A stretch of DNA of 64,000 nt from Streptomyces avidinii (GCF_014650695.1 NZ_BMVL01000003.1:434001-498000); one strand, 5' to 3'; shown: positions 1 through 9,820, counted from the first letter of the stretch. Numbers and translations: made by a program. Notes: generated by a model not told the origin, from the sequence alone.

Positions 1-1
1 G

Positions 2-178
2 GCGCTGGCCGCCGACCCGATGACCCCGGTCAACGCCCTGATCGCGGGCGGCGGCCAGCGGGCGGCACTGCCGCGGGGCGAGTGGAAGCGGCGCAGCCAC
101 AACACCGTGCGCAGGCTGCGCACCGCCCGGCGGGACACGGCCCGGCGGTGCGCCCGCGCCTGCGGACGCCGCCCCTGA
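2..178 (+). CDS. C-terminal fragment of an unidentified protein (cut by window edge)
   Basis: An open frame enters from the left edge and ends at TGA 176-178, giving 58 residues. The tail is strongly basic, with many Arg residues after an RGEWKRRSHN segment. Codon use has the high third-position GC of a real gene. No domain can be recognised from this stub. It converges on the minus-strand MerR gene 11 bp away. Confidence 0.5.
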   Translation, partial: ALAADPMTPVNALIAGGGQRAALPRGEWKRRSHNTVRRLRTARRDTARRCARACGRRP

Positions 179-189
179 GGGCTCCGGGG

Positions 190-1032
190 TCAGGAGGTGG
201 CGGCCAACGGCTCCTGGAGCTCGGTGACCCACTGCTCCCGGTCCTGCGGGCAGGCCAGGGTCAGCTCGCGCGCGTACCCGGCCGAGCGGTGCCCGTGCGC
301 ATCGATCCAGCGCGCCAGGGCCTGCGCCGTCGGCAGGATCCCGTCCATCGACCCGCGGTGCACGACGGTTGCGGCCCGCTCCACCGCGGGCAGCGTGACG
401 ATCCGTACCGCACCCCCGAGGTCCTCGGCCCGCACCGAGGCGGCCACCGGCAGCCCGGCGTGGACGAGGACGGCACCCGCGGGCCCGGTCGCGGCCGCGT
501 CCTCGTAGTAGGCGGTGCCGGGGCCGGTCGGGACGACCCCGGCCTCCTCGACGCGGCGGCACAGCTCGTCGTAGAGCGGCCCGATGACCGGCCCGATGTC
601 CTGCGGTTCGTAACTCGCGGCCGTCCCGGTCAGCTCGGCGAGCCGGACGGGCGGAAGGCTCTTCACGACGATGTCGTCGGCAGGCATGGTTCCCTCGTTC
701 TCAATGGTCCGGAGCCTCGCCTCGACCTGGACCAGCCGGGCCGCCGCGGCGGCCATGGCCGCCTCCAGCTCGGCCTGCCGCAGCCGCAGCATGCCGCGCA
801 GTTCCTCCGCGCCCACCCGCTCGCCGAGGATCGTCCCCACCTCGTCGAGGCTGAAGCCGAGTTCCTTGAGCGCGATGACACGGTTGAGGCGGGCGAGCTG
901 CCCGGCCTCGTAGAAGCGGTAGCCGGTGAACGGGTCGACACGCGCCGGGCGCAGCAGTCCGAGAGCGTCGTAGTGACGCAGCATGCGGACCGACACCCGG
1001 CCGTGCTTGGCGAAGTCTCCGATGGTGAACAT
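190..1032 (-). CDS. MerR-family transcriptional regulator with C-terminal effector-binding domain
   Basis: This 280-residue protein opens with a typical MerR winged helix (FTIGDFAKHGRVSVRMLRHY, residues 2-21). A coiled-coil dimer helix rich in Ala, Leu and Arg follows (about 75-110), then a GyrI-like effector-binding half (about 120-270) with the VHRGSMDGI and ALARWIDAHG features of BmrR/TipAS-type drug sensors. The ATG at 1032 has GGAG six bases upstream. It probably responds to a small hydrophobic or cationic ligand. No efflux pump is adjacent, so the target is unknown. The family call is secure; the ligand is not. Confidence 0.88.
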   Translation of the reverse strand: MFTIGDFAKHGRVSVRMLRHYDALGLLRPARVDPFTGYRFYEAGQLARLNRVIALKELGFSLDEVGTILGERVGAEELRGMLRLRQAELEAAMAAAAARLVQVEARLRTIENEGTMPADDIVVKSLPPVRLAELTGTAASYEPQDIGPVIGPLYDELCRRVEEAGVVPTGPGTAYYEDAAATGPAGAVLVHAGLPVAASVRAEDLGGAVRIVTLPAVERAATVVHRGSMDGILPTAQALARWIDAHGHRSAGYARELTLACPQDREQWVTELQEPLAATS

Positions 1033-1100
1033 GACGCGCTCCACTACAAGGTCTGACACAGGGAGAGGGTCAAGCGTCGCACCCGGTCCGGACCCGGTGG

Positions 1101-1532
1101 TCAGCGGCCGTACTGCCGCAGACACAGGTCGACGATGGACGGCGGCACCGTGCCCTCCGCGGCCGCGCACAACTGGTCCATGCGGGGCGGCGGGGCCGGC
1201 CGCCGCCGCGGGTGGGCCGGCGCCGGACCCGGCACCCGCCCCCGCCGGGGAGGCGGCGCCGCCTTCGCGGGGGCACGCCCGCGCGCGGGCTCCGGCTCCG
1301 GATCCGACCCGGTGGCCGGCTTCGGGCCCGGGGACGCGTCCGGACCGGGCGTGGCGGCCGGGGGCAGGGGCCCCAGCGGCAGGGCGAGCGGCGTCGGGGT
1401 CTCGGGCGCCTCGGCGGGCGGTACGGCCCCCCGTGCGGGCGACGAGGCCGTGTCCTGCGGTCCGACGGAGACACAGCCGGTGCTCGCGAGGAGCACGACG
1501 AGGGAGAGGGGCACGGCCCGACGTAACTGCAT
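1101..1532 (-). CDS. Small proline-rich lipoprotein, paralogue of 13087-13557
   Basis: This 143-residue protein starts with a lipoprotein signal peptide (MQLRRAVPLSL, lipobox LASTGC, lipidated Cys20). A long Pro/Ala/Arg-rich linker follows, then a short C-terminal block with two cysteines (LCAAAEGTV ... LCLRQYGR). AAGGTGG four bases before the ATG is a good ribosome site. A second gene in this window shares the MQL start, the internal PTPLALPLG block and the C-terminal LCAAAEGTV block. It is likely exported and anchored to the outer face of the membrane. Its function is unknown; the low-complexity middle suggests a wall spacer presenting the C-terminal motif. Confidence 0.7.
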   Translation of the reverse strand: MQLRRAVPLSLVVLLASTGCVSVGPQDTASSPARGAVPPAEAPETPTPLALPLGPLPPAATPGPDASPGPKPATGSDPEPEPARGRAPAKAAPPPRRGRVPGPAPAHPRRRPAPPPRMDQLCAAAEGTVPPSIVDLCLRQYGR

Positions 1533-1857
1533 CCGACCACCTTGCCGTACGGCAGGGCCGGCCAGGTCCCGCTCTCATGCCTGCGGGTGACACCGGCCGG
1601 GCGGGAATGCCGGGGGCGTACGGGGAATTGGAACGACCGTACGGGTGAAGGGGGAGGCGCGACCCCCGGCTCCCCGTGCCGTGGTGTCCTGCCCGCCGAT
1701 CGCCCGTACGGAGAACCGATCCATGACCTCAGCCGCCGCGTCCGGCAACAACCCCGCGCCGTCCCCCGAGTCCGGTCCGCCCGGGATGCCCGGAGAAGGG
1801 CCCGCCACGCTCACCTGACCGACAGAACGGATGGACGGGAGCGGATCGGACATCCGG

Positions 1858-1890
1858 CTTGACCTGGACCCTGCCGGAGGGCAAGAGTGC
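1858..1890 (+). promoter_or_regulatory. Candidate MerR-type promoter/operator
   Basis: A TTGACC -35-like element at 1859-1864 is followed by a CCCT-GCCGG-AGGG inverted repeat and CAAGAG. This resembles the long-spacer, dyad-containing promoters recognised by MerR activators. A MerR gene lies 0.8 kb away at 190-1032. The arms are imperfect and no -10 box is obvious, so this is only a candidate. Confidence 0.3.
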
Positions 1891-1936
1891 GCCGATCAAG
1901 GATCGCTGCTTGAGTCGCACTTCGGAGATGCACCAG

Positions 1937-2011
1937 ATGTCCATATCCACGCCCGGCGCCCTCGCCGCCGGCGCGGCCCCGGCTCCCGCCGCCCGGCGGC
2001 GCGGAGCCTGA
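1937..2011 (+). CDS. Possible 24-residue small ORF downstream of the MerR-like promoter
   Basis: The ATG at 1937 has a GGAG ribosome site nine bases upstream and reads 24 codons (MSISTPGALAAG...) to TGA at 2009-2011. The peptide is Ala/Pro/Arg-rich with no family resemblance. It could be a leader peptide, the stub of a lost gene, or chance. Support is only the ribosome site and the promoter candidate upstream. Confidence 0.25.
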   Translation: MSISTPGALAAGAAPAPAARRRGA

Positions 2012-2074
2012 CCGACCGGGTGGGGGCCGGCACCGCACCGCCGCGCCGGCCCCCGTCCCAGCCGGGAGACCACC

Positions 2075-2803
2075 ATGCCCCAGGACCCTGATGAGAGCCG
2101 GCTCGTCCCCGACGACCACCTGCTCGTGCGCCCGTACGTCGCGCCCTCCGGCCGACCGCCCCGGCCGGCGGACCCCGCGCCCGCTCCCGCCTGGCCGCAG
2201 ACCGGCCCCCTCGCCTTCCCCGGCCCGGCGCGCGTCCCGGCCCCCGGAGCCGCGGCCCCGGTTCCCGTTCGCGCCTCCGTTCCCCCTCCCGTGCGTGCTG
2301 CCGCCCGGAGCCGTCTCCCGTTCGCCGTGATCACCCTGCTGGCGCTCGCCGCCGCAGGCGCCCTGGTGCTCCTGCTGAGCGGCCCCGACCCGCGTCCGCC
2401 CCGGGCCGGGGTGCCCGCCGAGCTGTCCGTTCCGGTGCTCCCGGCGCGCAGCCCGGACTCCGCCGCCGATCCCCGGACACCCGCGCCGACCGCGTCCGTG
2501 CGGCCCGCCGCGCCCTCGTCGCCGCCCACGGCCACCGGCCGCACCCCGGAACCGCCGACCGCGCCGAGCACCCCGGCCTCCGGCCCGCCGGGCTCCTCCG
2601 GAACGCTGCGCATGGGGGACACCGGCCCCGAGGTGCGTTCCCTGCAGGAGCTGCTCCACGGCCAGGGGTTCACGTACGTCTCCGTCACCGGGGTCTTCGA
2701 CGCCCAGACCAAGCGCGGCGTCAGCCAGCTCCAGCGCGACCGCTCCATCAAGGGCGACCCGAACGGCGTCTACGGCCCGGCCACCCGGGCGGCCATGCAG
2801 TGA
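2075..2803 (+). CDS. Membrane-anchored peptidoglycan-binding-domain protein
   Basis: This 242-residue type-II membrane protein has a Pro-rich cytoplasmic N-terminus (1-80), one transmembrane helix (about 82-101, PFAVITLLALAAAGALVLL) and a Pro/Ser/Thr-rich extracellular linker. It ends in a PG_binding_1 domain (about 178-242: LRMGDTGPEVRSLQELL ... GVYGPATRAAM) of the three-helix type that binds cell-wall stems. GGGAG sits six bases before the ATG. No catalytic domain is fused, so it probably attaches to or senses the wall. It is convergent with the next gene. Confidence 0.82.
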   Translation: MPQDPDESRLVPDDHLLVRPYVAPSGRPPRPADPAPAPAWPQTGPLAFPGPARVPAPGAAAPVPVRASVPPPVRAAARSRLPFAVITLLALAAAGALVLLLSGPDPRPPRAGVPAELSVPVLPARSPDSAADPRTPAPTASVRPAAPSSPPTATGRTPEPPTAPSTPASGPPGSSGTLRMGDTGPEVRSLQELLHGQGFTYVSVTGVFDAQTKRGVSQLQRDRSIKGDPNGVYGPATRAAMQ

Positions 2804-2857
2804 CCACCGGCCCGGCCCGGACGGCCGTCACGCGGACCGGTGCCGCGGGGCCTTCCG

Positions 2858-3661
2858 TCAGAACGGCGGGTCCTCGCTGTAGCCGCCGCCGATCGCCCAG
2901 TCGTTCTGCCAGGACGCGCGTGCGGCTCTGAGGACGGCGTACCGCTCGCGGGCCGCGATGTCGGCCTCGTTCTCCAGGTCGGTGATGTCGTGACCCCACG
3001 CCTTCAGAGCGCCCAGGACACGGTCCCGGTGGCGGCGGTCGGTGCTGGTGGCCAGCAGCCGGTGGGCGTGACCGGTCAGGTCGCTCCGGTGCGTGACGAG
3101 AGCGGGGTGTTCGACGAGGGGGACGGCGGCGACGAGCGCTGTGTTCCGTACCGCCGGGTTGTCGTGACCGAGGAAGGCACGGACAGCGGTGAAGAGCGCC
3201 GGGCGCAGCTCTCGGAACGCGCGCATCCCCTCGACGGGAGAGCCCTCGCCGCATGAGTCTTCGTCGGCGGCAACGCACGCGTCGTCGGCGTCACGGGCCG
3301 TCTCTCCGAGCCAGTCGAGCACGGCCACGAGGGTGGGGCGGCCCATCGACGTTGCATCGTCGTGGCGGGAACCGTCCACGGCGAGGGCCGGATGGTCGAG
3401 GATCGCCGCCGCGTACAGCGCCACGGGCATCGTGGCCTCGTAGATGCTGTTCTGATGGGTCACTTGGCCCAGCGCGTCCTTGACCGCGGCTTCCCTGACG
3501 AGCGGGTCGGGGTCGATGAGACGTGCCAGAGCCACCGGCAGGGATGCGCCCGTGCCGCACGGGGTGGCGAGCGATGCCCAGTCCGTGCCCTGCAGGAGCG
3601 TCTGATGGCGAGGCAGCTCGGCGGAGTACGGATCCATGGCCCGGCTGCTGCGATACGTCAC
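2858..3661 (-). CDS. Hypothetical alpha-helical, HEAT-like protein
   Basis: This 267-residue protein appears to be nearly all alpha-helical. Its LIDPDPLVREAAVKDAL and FLGHDNPAVRNTALVAAVPLVEHP segments look like HEAT-type repeats. There is no signal peptide or membrane segment. The listed GTG start has no clear ribosome site; an in-frame ATG at 3637 (MDPYSAEL) is equally possible and would shorten it by eight residues. Proteins of this type are usually interaction scaffolds. No neighbour points to a partner. Confidence 0.6.
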   Translation of the reverse strand: MTYRSSRAMDPYSAELPRHQTLLQGTDWASLATPCGTGASLPVALARLIDPDPLVREAAVKDALGQVTHQNSIYEATMPVALYAAAILDHPALAVDGSRHDDATSMGRPTLVAVLDWLGETARDADDACVAADEDSCGEGSPVEGMRAFRELRPALFTAVRAFLGHDNPAVRNTALVAAVPLVEHPALVTHRSDLTGHAHRLLATSTDRRHRDRVLGALKAWGHDITDLENEADIAARERYAVLRAARASWQNDWAIGGGYSEDPPF

Positions 3662-3737
3662 CCACGGAGGCTATCGCCCCGTCGATCCGGCACGGCCGCC
3701 GGTGCGCTGTATCCCGGAGGGGAGCCCCGACGGCCGT

Positions 3738-3765
3738 CCGGGAGCGGCCCCGGCCGCGCTCCCGG
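3738..3765 (-). terminator. Hairpin after the SDR gene
   Basis: A 9-bp perfect inverted repeat, CCGGGAGCG (3738-3746) and CGCTCCCGG (3757-3765), has a 10-base loop. It lies just past the stop of the SDR gene in its direction of transcription. There is no T-run, as is usual in high-GC actinobacteria. Confidence 0.55.
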
Positions 3766-3767
3766 GA

Positions 3768-4511
3768 TCAGCGGCCGCCGGAGATGCGGAGGACGGTGCC
3801 CGTCGTGTACGAGGCGTCCGGCGAGAGGAGCCAGGCGATCGCCCCGGCGATCTCCTCCGGCCGGCCGGGGCGGCCGAGGGGGACCGAGGGCGCGACCCGG
3901 GCCGGTCGGTCGGGGTCGCCCATCGCCGCGTGCATGTCCGTCTCGATGATGCCCGGGGCCACGGCGTTGACCCGGATCCCGTCCGGGCCGAGTTCCTTCG
4001 CGAGCCCCACGGTCAGCGCGTCGGTGGCCGCCTTGGTCGCCGCGTAGTGCACGTACTCCCCGGGGCTGCCGAGGGTGGCGGCCGCCGAGGAGACGTTCAC
4101 GATCGCCCCGCCCCCGCCGTCCGCCATGTCCCGGGCGGCCCGGCGGCAGCACAGCAGGTATCCGAGGAGGTTGACCTCCAGGACCCGCCTCAGATCCTCG
4201 GTCCGGGCATCGGCGAGCCGGCCCAGCGGACCGGTCACCCCGGCGTTGTTGACCAGCCCGGTCACCCGGCCGAGTTCGGCGCCGGCGATGTCGAAGAGCC
4301 GCTCGACGGCGCACTCCTGCGAGATGTCACCCCGTACGGTCACGCAGCGGGCACCGGTGGCCCGCACCTGCGCGGCCACCGCCTCGGCCGCCGTCGTGTC
4401 GCGGGTGTAACCCAGCGCCAGGTCATGTCCGTCGGCGGCCAGCCGCAGACAGGCCGCCGCACCGATACCCCTGCTGCCGCCGGTGACGACGGTGACGGGA
4501 CGAGGTGACAT
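3768..4511 (-). CDS. SDR-family oxidoreductase (FabG-like)
   Basis: This 247-residue classical short-chain dehydrogenase carries the cofactor motif TGGSRGIGAAA near residue 10, NNAGVTG near 88, catalytic Ser in NVSSAAA, and YxxxK in YAATK. The C-terminus (TTGTVLRISGGR) is that of FabG/3-oxoacyl reductase relatives. The GGSRG turn suggests NADP(H). AGGAGG lies just upstream of the ATG at 4511. The gene stands alone, so the substrate cannot be inferred. Confidence 0.85.
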   Translation of the reverse strand: MSPRPVTVVTGGSRGIGAAACLRLAADGHDLALGYTRDTTAAEAVAAQVRATGARCVTVRGDISQECAVERLFDIAGAELGRVTGLVNNAGVTGPLGRLADARTEDLRRVLEVNLLGYLLCCRRAARDMADGGGGAIVNVSSAAATLGSPGEYVHYAATKAATDALTVGLAKELGPDGIRVNAVAPGIIETDMHAAMGDPDRPARVAPSVPLGRPGRPEEIAGAIAWLLSPDASYTTGTVLRISGGR

Positions 4512-4698
4512 GGGGCCTCCTGGGTGCGCGGGAGCGGGGTGGGGCGGGCGGCGCGGGGCGGAGCGAGGTGGGGCGGGCAGGCTAACACCGTGATATTCGC
4601 TGGACCAGCGGAAATGGCGGGAAGGAGAGTGGTCGTCACCGACGCGCCGCAGCACCGCGCGTCGTCGTCACGTCCCTGAACGATGCCGGAGCCGCCCC

Positions 4699-5775
4699 AT
4701 GTCGACCCTGCGAGTCACCGCCGAAGAGCTGACCGTCCACGAGCACCCGAACGCCGACGCGCTGGAACTGGCCCAAGTGGGCCTGTACCGCGCGGTGATC
4801 GCCAAGGGCGCCTACCGCACGGGCGAGTTCGCGATCTACATACCCGAACAGGCCGTCCTGCCGGCCGATCTGATCGAGGAGCTCGGCCTCACCGGGCGCC
4901 TCGCCGGAAGCTCCGCCGACCGGGTCAAGGCGGTCCGGCTGCGGGGCGAACTCTCGCAGGGACTCGTGTGCAGGCCGCGCGCGCTCGCCGATGTCGACCT
5001 GGCCCGAGCCGCCGAGGAGGAAACGGACTTCGCCGAGCTGCTCGGCATCACCAAATGGGCCCCGCCCATCCCCACGACCATGAACGGCGACGTCGAAGCC
5101 GCCGCCGACCTGCTGCCGTGGGTCGACATCGAGAACCTCCAGCGCTACCCGCACATCTTCGAGTCCGGCGAGCCCGTCGTCCTCACCGAGAAACTGCACG
5201 GCACCGCCTGCCTGTTCACGTACGTCGCCGAGGGCGAGCGGTCCTTCGTCTCCTCCAAGGGGTTCGGCTCGAAGGGGCTGGCGCTCAAGGAGGACGAGCG
5301 CAACGTGTACTGGCGGGCCGTACGCGGCCACGACGTACCGGCCGTCGCCGCGGCCCTGGCCGAGCGCCTCGGCGCGACCCGGGTCGGGATCTTCGGCGAG
5401 GTGTTCGGCAAGGGCGTCCAGGACCTCTCCTACGGGACCGACGTGCGCACCGCCGACGCGCCACCCGGATACGCCGTCTTCGACGTGTCCGCCGAGATCG
5501 ACGGGCAGGTGCGCTGGCTGGACCCGGCCGCCGTTCTGACGGACGGTGAGCTCCCGCAGGTACCGCGGCTGTACGAGGGCCCGTACGACCTCGACACGGT
5601 GCTGGAGCAGGCGAGCGGCCGCGAGACGGTCTCCGGGAAGGCCGTGCACCTGCGCGAGGGCGTCGTCATCCGGCCGTCGACCGAGCGGTACAGCCCGGTC
5701 ACGGGCGGCCGGGCCATCGCCAAGGCGGTCAGCCCGGCGTACCTGACCCGCAAGGGCGGCACCGAGTACGAGTGA
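4699..5775 (+). CDS. ATP-dependent RNA ligase, Rnl5 (DraRnl) type
   Basis: This 358-residue protein has an N-terminal OB-like domain (about 1-140) followed by a nucleotidyltransferase ligase core. Motif I is TEKLHG with the AMP-accepting Lys165, motif III is IFGEVFG (231-237), motif IV is EGVVIRP (320-326) and motif V is AIAKAVS (Lys342). The length, the upstream OB domain and lysine position 165 match the Deinococcus radiodurans RNA ligase that founded Rnl5, which seals nicks with a 3'-OH RNA strand. GGAG precedes the ATG by eight bases. Two further RNA-repair genes lie 1.1 kb downstream on the other strand. Confidence 0.88.
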   Translation: MSTLRVTAEELTVHEHPNADALELAQVGLYRAVIAKGAYRTGEFAIYIPEQAVLPADLIEELGLTGRLAGSSADRVKAVRLRGELSQGLVCRPRALADVDLARAAEEETDFAELLGITKWAPPIPTTMNGDVEAAADLLPWVDIENLQRYPHIFESGEPVVLTEKLHGTACLFTYVAEGERSFVSSKGFGSKGLALKEDERNVYWRAVRGHDVPAVAAALAERLGATRVGIFGEVFGKGVQDLSYGTDVRTADAPPGYAVFDVSAEIDGQVRWLDPAAVLTDGELPQVPRLYEGPYDLDTVLEQASGRETVSGKAVHLREGVVIRPSTERYSPVTGGRAIAKAVSPAYLTRKGGTEYE

Positions 5776-5929
5776 CCACCGCACCGTGCGGTCCTGCGCG
5801 CCCTCGCACGGTCCTGCGCGGTGCCGCGCCACGCCGCGCCACGCCCGCCCCGCCTCGTGGGGCGGGCGCTTCGTGCATGGTGGGATGGGCCGGGGGCGGG
5901 TTCCACCAGCACACGGAGAGGTCGGGCAC

Positions 5930-6889
5930 ATGTCCCAGTCGGGCGGCAGCAGCCAGGTAACCATGCGGGCGATGGCGTACGAGACGTACGGCGGGACGGA
6001 GGTGCTCTCCGAGACGCGGCTGCCGATGCCCAAGGTCGGACCCGGCGAGGTCCTCGTCAGGGTCAGGTGCGCCGCAGTCAACCCCGTCGACTGGAAGATC
6101 ATGGCGGGCGGGCTCGACCCCCTGATGGACGTCCTCTACCCGGTGGTGCCCGGCTGGGACGTGTCCGGCACCGTCGAGCGGGTCGGCATCGACACCCCCG
6201 AATACGCCGAGGGCGACGAGGTCATCGCGTACGCCCGCAAGGACTACGTGCACGGCGGCACCTTCGCGGAGTTCGTCACCGTGCCCGTACGCGCCCTCGC
6301 GCACAAGCCCGTCTCCCTCGACTGGGCCGAGGCCGCCGGACTCCCGCTCGCCGGACTCACCGCCTACCAGCTGCTCACCCGCCTCGGCACCGGCAAGGAC
6401 GACACCGTCCTCATCCACGGTGCGGCGGGCGGCGTCGGCTCCTTCGGCGTGCAGATCGCCCGCGCCCTCGGCGCCCGGGTCATCGGCACGGCCTCCGCGC
6501 GCAACCACGACCGGGTGCGCGAACTCGGCGCCGAACCCATCGAGTACGGGGACGGGCTGGCCGAGCGCGTCCGCGCCCTCGTCCCCGACGGCCCCACGGT
6601 CGTCGCGGACTTCGTCGGTGGCGTCGGCGCCGTCACCCGGGAGGTGCTCCACGACGACGGCCGGCACGCCTCCATCGCCGACCCCAGCGTCCTCGGAGCG
6701 GGCGGCGAGTGGATGTGGGTCCGCCCGGTCGGCAGCGACCTGGCCGAACTGGGCCGGCTCGCCGACAGCGGCCGGCTGAAGGTCCCGGTCGCCCGGACCT
6801 TCCCGCTGGGCGAGCTGGCGGCCGCCTTCGAACTGAGCCAGGGCGGGCACACCGCAGGAAAGATCATCATCGAGGTCGGACCCGCGTGA
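5930..6889 (+). CDS. Zinc-free NADP-dependent quinone oxidoreductase-like MDR protein
   Basis: This 319-residue medium-chain reductase lacks the structural-zinc cysteine cluster. It keeps the GroES-like N-terminal half (VGPGEVLVRVRCAAVNPVDWK) and the nucleotide motif GAAGGVGSFG around 165-174, with TASARN after it as in NADPH-using relatives. The start at 5930 has GGAGAGG eight bases upstream. These proteins reduce quinones or enones. It sits between two RNA-repair loci but shows no functional link to them, and converges on the next gene with a 18-bp gap. Confidence 0.85.
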   Translation: MSQSGGSSQVTMRAMAYETYGGTEVLSETRLPMPKVGPGEVLVRVRCAAVNPVDWKIMAGGLDPLMDVLYPVVPGWDVSGTVERVGIDTPEYAEGDEVIAYARKDYVHGGTFAEFVTVPVRALAHKPVSLDWAEAAGLPLAGLTAYQLLTRLGTGKDDTVLIHGAAGGVGSFGVQIARALGARVIGTASARNHDRVRELGAEPIEYGDGLAERVRALVPDGPTVVADFVGGVGAVTREVLHDDGRHASIADPSVLGAGGEWMWVRPVGSDLAELGRLADSGRLKVPVARTFPLGELAAAFELSQGGHTAGKIIIEVGPA

Positions 6890-6907
6890 CGCACGAGCCC
6901 TGACGCG

Positions 6908-9820
6908 TCACACCAGGTCCGGAACCTCACCGCCGGCCGCCCACGCCACCTCGACCCCCGGCAGGCCCGACCGCCAGGGGCCGGTCAGCGCGGCCAGGCG
7001 CGACGCGTCCGGCGGGGCGGCGCCGAGCCCGATCGCGTAGCGGGCGAGCGCCGGGCCGGACGCGAACGGGCGGGGCCAGGCGTGCACGTCCGTCACACCG
7101 GCCTCGTCCAGCGCACCGAGCAGCGCCCGCAGCCGACCGCGCACCCGGCCCAGCACCTCCTCGAACTCCCCCTCCGCGGCCGTCCGTACGGTCACCACCG
7201 CCCAGGCGGCGTGCCGGCGGTGCAGCGGCGGACGCCCCGGGGCCGGGCGGCCCTCCGCCGGACCCGACTCCAGCAGCTCCCAGGCCGCGTACAACTCCTG
7301 GACCAGCAGGTCGCGCAGGCCCGGCCCCACCTGGGCGGTGCAACTGCGCACCGGATCCGAGGGGGTGAGGACCGTGACGGGGGCCGGTCCGTCCCCCGTC
7401 GTGCCCGGGGCGGGCGCTGCCACGGGCGCCCCCGGTGCCAGGGACACCGGCTCCCGCCAGTCCCAGGCCGCCCACCTGCCGAAGAACTCGCGCAGCAGTG
7501 CATCGGGCGGCAGCGCCCCGGCCTCCTGCACCGTACGCGCCGCGAGGACCGCCCAGGCCAGCCCGGGCAGCCCGCCGAACGGCGCCGAGTCCAGGCCCCG
7601 GGCCCGCGCCCACGCCTTCACCCCCCGCGCCAGCCCGGCGAACGCGGCCTGCCGCTCCCCGCCCACCCGTGCCCGTACGGCATCGGCGTCGGTGACCGCG
7701 CTCAGCGCCGGCGCGGCCACCTCGCCCAGCTCCGCCCGCCGGGCCACCGCCTGTGCCGGATCCAGCCCGCCGGTGGCCACCGCCACCAGATCCACCGACA
7801 GCGCACCGACGCGGAACCGCAGCCCCGGCACCCGCGCCCCCCTCACCTCGCGCAACCGCACCGCCTCGGGCAGCGCCGCCGCCACCCGGTCCCGTACGAG
7901 GGCGACATCGGCCTGGCCCGGCAGGGCCGCCACCAGGTCCAGATCGGACTCCGGCAGCGCGCAGCCCATGCGGCGGGACCCGGCCAGGTGCACCTGCGCG
8001 TCGCCGAGGGCGGCCCTGATGCGAGCGGTGACCGACTCGGCGGTCTCCTCCCGGATCGAAGGCGAAGGCGCAGGCGCAGGCACCGGTGCGAGTGCGTCCA
8101 GGTCCGCAGTCTCCGGCTTCCAGCGGATCTCGCCCGTTCCCAGCTCCACCGTCGCCCGGACCCGCATCGGCCCGTCCCCGCGCCGCGAGAGCACGGCCAG
8201 CTCCCCGACCGGTGCGGTCACCGGGCCGCCGAGCCGCGCCGCGAAGGCGGCGACCGCGCGCTGCGGGTCCCGGCTGCGCCCCAGCGTCAGATGCGGGGTG
8301 TAGCCGTCGTGTTCACCCGTACGGCCCCGGCAGCCCGGGAAGCGTTCCGCCAGCGCGCGCCGGAGCTCCTGCCACGGCGCCTCACCGGCCGCCGCCGGGT
8401 CCAGCCAGACGGTGGCGTCCTCGCGGTGCCCGAAGCTGTGCACGCCCTCCAGCCGGGCGTCGAACGGCCCGGTCCCGGCAGCCGCCTGCGCCACGAGCGG
8501 CAGGGCCTCGGCGAAGGAGGACTCCGGCACGAAGCCGAAGAGCAGGTTCACGTGCGCGGGCCAGCGCCCGGCCTGCGGGTCGTGTGCGCGGCGCAGATCC
8601 TCCACGGCCTCCGGCAGGCGCGGCGGCAGCCATGCCACGGCCGTCCGGGCCGTCGCCGGTACGTCGAGCCGCGCCCGCCCGCCGTCCCGCGCGCCGAACT
8701 CCACCGTCGCCTCCACCCCGAAGTGGTCGGAGACGAACAGCCCGTCCGCCCCCGCTGCCGGTGCGTCACCGCGCAGCGCGGCCGCGGTCACCCGCGCCGT
8801 CGCGGACCGCAGCAGGATCCGGTCCAGCCGGGCCGCCCGCCCCGACAGCGAGGCCACCGCGGCCAGGGGATTGACCACCGGGTCGAAGGTCGGCGTATCG
8901 TCCGCCGGCCCGTGCACGTCGCTCCAGGCGTCCCGCATTCCGAGGGCGGCCGCGGGTCCCTCGGCCCCGTGGCGCCGGTCGTTGAAGTCGCCGAGCAGCG
9001 CCACGGCGGCTTCGACCCCGCCGAGACCCTCCGCGAGCCGGGCCAGTTCGGCCTCCCGTCGGCCGCTCCCGTCCTGGCTGTGGTCGCTGCTCAGATGGGT
9101 CGCGGCGACGACCAGCGGTCCGGCCGCGGTGTCCACGGTCACCGCGGTCACCGCCTTGTGCGGGCGGAGCAGGTGCAGGCCCGCCTCCCGCACCGGCATC
9201 CGGCTCAGCACCAGCAGCCCGCACTCGTCGACGTCCCGGCCGTCCGGGTCCGTACCGAGGGTGTACCCGGCCCGCACCCACGGCTCCGCCAGCAGCATGC
9301 GGAGCAGCGCCGGTTCGACCTCCTGCAGTGCGATGACGTCGGCGTCGGCCGCGGCGAGATCGGCCAGCAGCATGGGCCTGCGCCGGGCGGTGGCGATGCG
9401 GGGGGCGTCGTACCGGTCCCAGAGGGTGTTCCAGGTCAGCAGCCGCACCGTGGTGGCGGCGGCCGCCGCCGGACCCGCGGGCACCGGCCCGGCAGGCCGC
9501 CAGGCACCGCCGTCCGCGGGGTCCCACGCGTACGGGGTCCGCGCGCTGAAGAACGGGGCCCGCAACAGCCGCGGATCACGGACCCGGCCCGCCGTGGAGG
9601 CATCGATGCGGTCCACGCCCGTGGCGCGGTCCCACACCAGCTCGCCGTCGGCTTCGACGAACAGCACCCGGTGCCAGGGGATGTCGCCGCCGGGCACGAA
9701 CGAGGGCAGCGGGACCCGCTTCGGTGCGGCGCCGCGCTGGAGCAGTCCGAGCACGAACCGCGCCGGATCGAACCGGGAGTCCCAGCGGACCTGGTGGTAG
9801 AGCTCCTCACTGGTACGCAT
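6908..9820 (-). CDS. Four-domain RNA-repair protein: MJ1316/DUF504, EEP phosphatase, 2H phosphoesterase, nucleotidyltransferase
   Basis: This 970-residue protein joins four modules. Residues 1-100 are an MJ1316/DUF504-like domain. Residues 125-372 are an endonuclease/exonuclease/phosphatase fold (WN 130-131, QE 166-167, GDFND 277-281, SDH 364-366). Residues 400-575 are a 2H (LigT/CPDase) phosphoesterase with HVN at 423 and HLT at 510. Residues 605-970 are a poly(A)-polymerase-like nucleotidyltransferase with GS at 614 and Asp626, Asp628 and Asp677. Its ATG overlaps the stop of the ligase-kinase gene by one base, implying coupling. Together the pair has ends-healing, sealing and nucleotide-adding activities expected for repairing cleaved RNA, probably tRNA; that target is inference. 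Confidence 0.88.
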   Translation of the reverse strand: MRTSEELYHQVRWDSRFDPARFVLGLLQRGAAPKRVPLPSFVPGGDIPWHRVLFVEADGELVWDRATGVDRIDASTAGRVRDPRLLRAPFFSARTPYAWDPADGGAWRPAGPVPAGPAAAAATTVRLLTWNTLWDRYDAPRIATARRRPMLLADLAAADADVIALQEVEPALLRMLLAEPWVRAGYTLGTDPDGRDVDECGLLVLSRMPVREAGLHLLRPHKAVTAVTVDTAAGPLVVAATHLSSDHSQDGSGRREAELARLAEGLGGVEAAVALLGDFNDRRHGAEGPAAALGMRDAWSDVHGPADDTPTFDPVVNPLAAVASLSGRAARLDRILLRSATARVTAAALRGDAPAAGADGLFVSDHFGVEATVEFGARDGGRARLDVPATARTAVAWLPPRLPEAVEDLRRAHDPQAGRWPAHVNLLFGFVPESSFAEALPLVAQAAAGTGPFDARLEGVHSFGHREDATVWLDPAAAGEAPWQELRRALAERFPGCRGRTGEHDGYTPHLTLGRSRDPQRAVAAFAARLGGPVTAPVGELAVLSRRGDGPMRVRATVELGTGEIRWKPETADLDALAPVPAPAPSPSIREETAESVTARIRAALGDAQVHLAGSRRMGCALPESDLDLVAALPGQADVALVRDRVAAALPEAVRLREVRGARVPGLRFRVGALSVDLVAVATGGLDPAQAVARRAELGEVAAPALSAVTDADAVRARVGGERQAAFAGLARGVKAWARARGLDSAPFGGLPGLAWAVLAARTVQEAGALPPDALLREFFGRWAAWDWREPVSLAPGAPVAAPAPGTTGDGPAPVTVLTPSDPVRSCTAQVGPGLRDLLVQELYAAWELLESGPAEGRPAPGRPPLHRRHAAWAVVTVRTAAEGEFEEVLGRVRGRLRALLGALDEAGVTDVHAWPRPFASGPALARYAIGLGAAPPDASRLAALTGPWRSGLPGVEVAWAAGGEVPDLV

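Larger units (their letters stand above)
1533..2074. other. 542-bp gap without a confident gene
   Basis: The gap separates the divergent lipoprotein and peptidoglycan-binding genes. It holds repeated GTACGG/CCGTAC words near 1550-1710, a MerR-like promoter candidate around 1858-1890, and a 24-codon reading frame at 1937-2011 (listed separately). A 31-codon ATG frame near 1722 has no ribosome site and was not accepted. Confidence 0.5.

Noticed and set aside
1722..1817. A 31-codon ATG frame (MTSAAASGNNPAPSPES...)
   Set aside because: No ribosome site, low-complexity product and no neighbour support.
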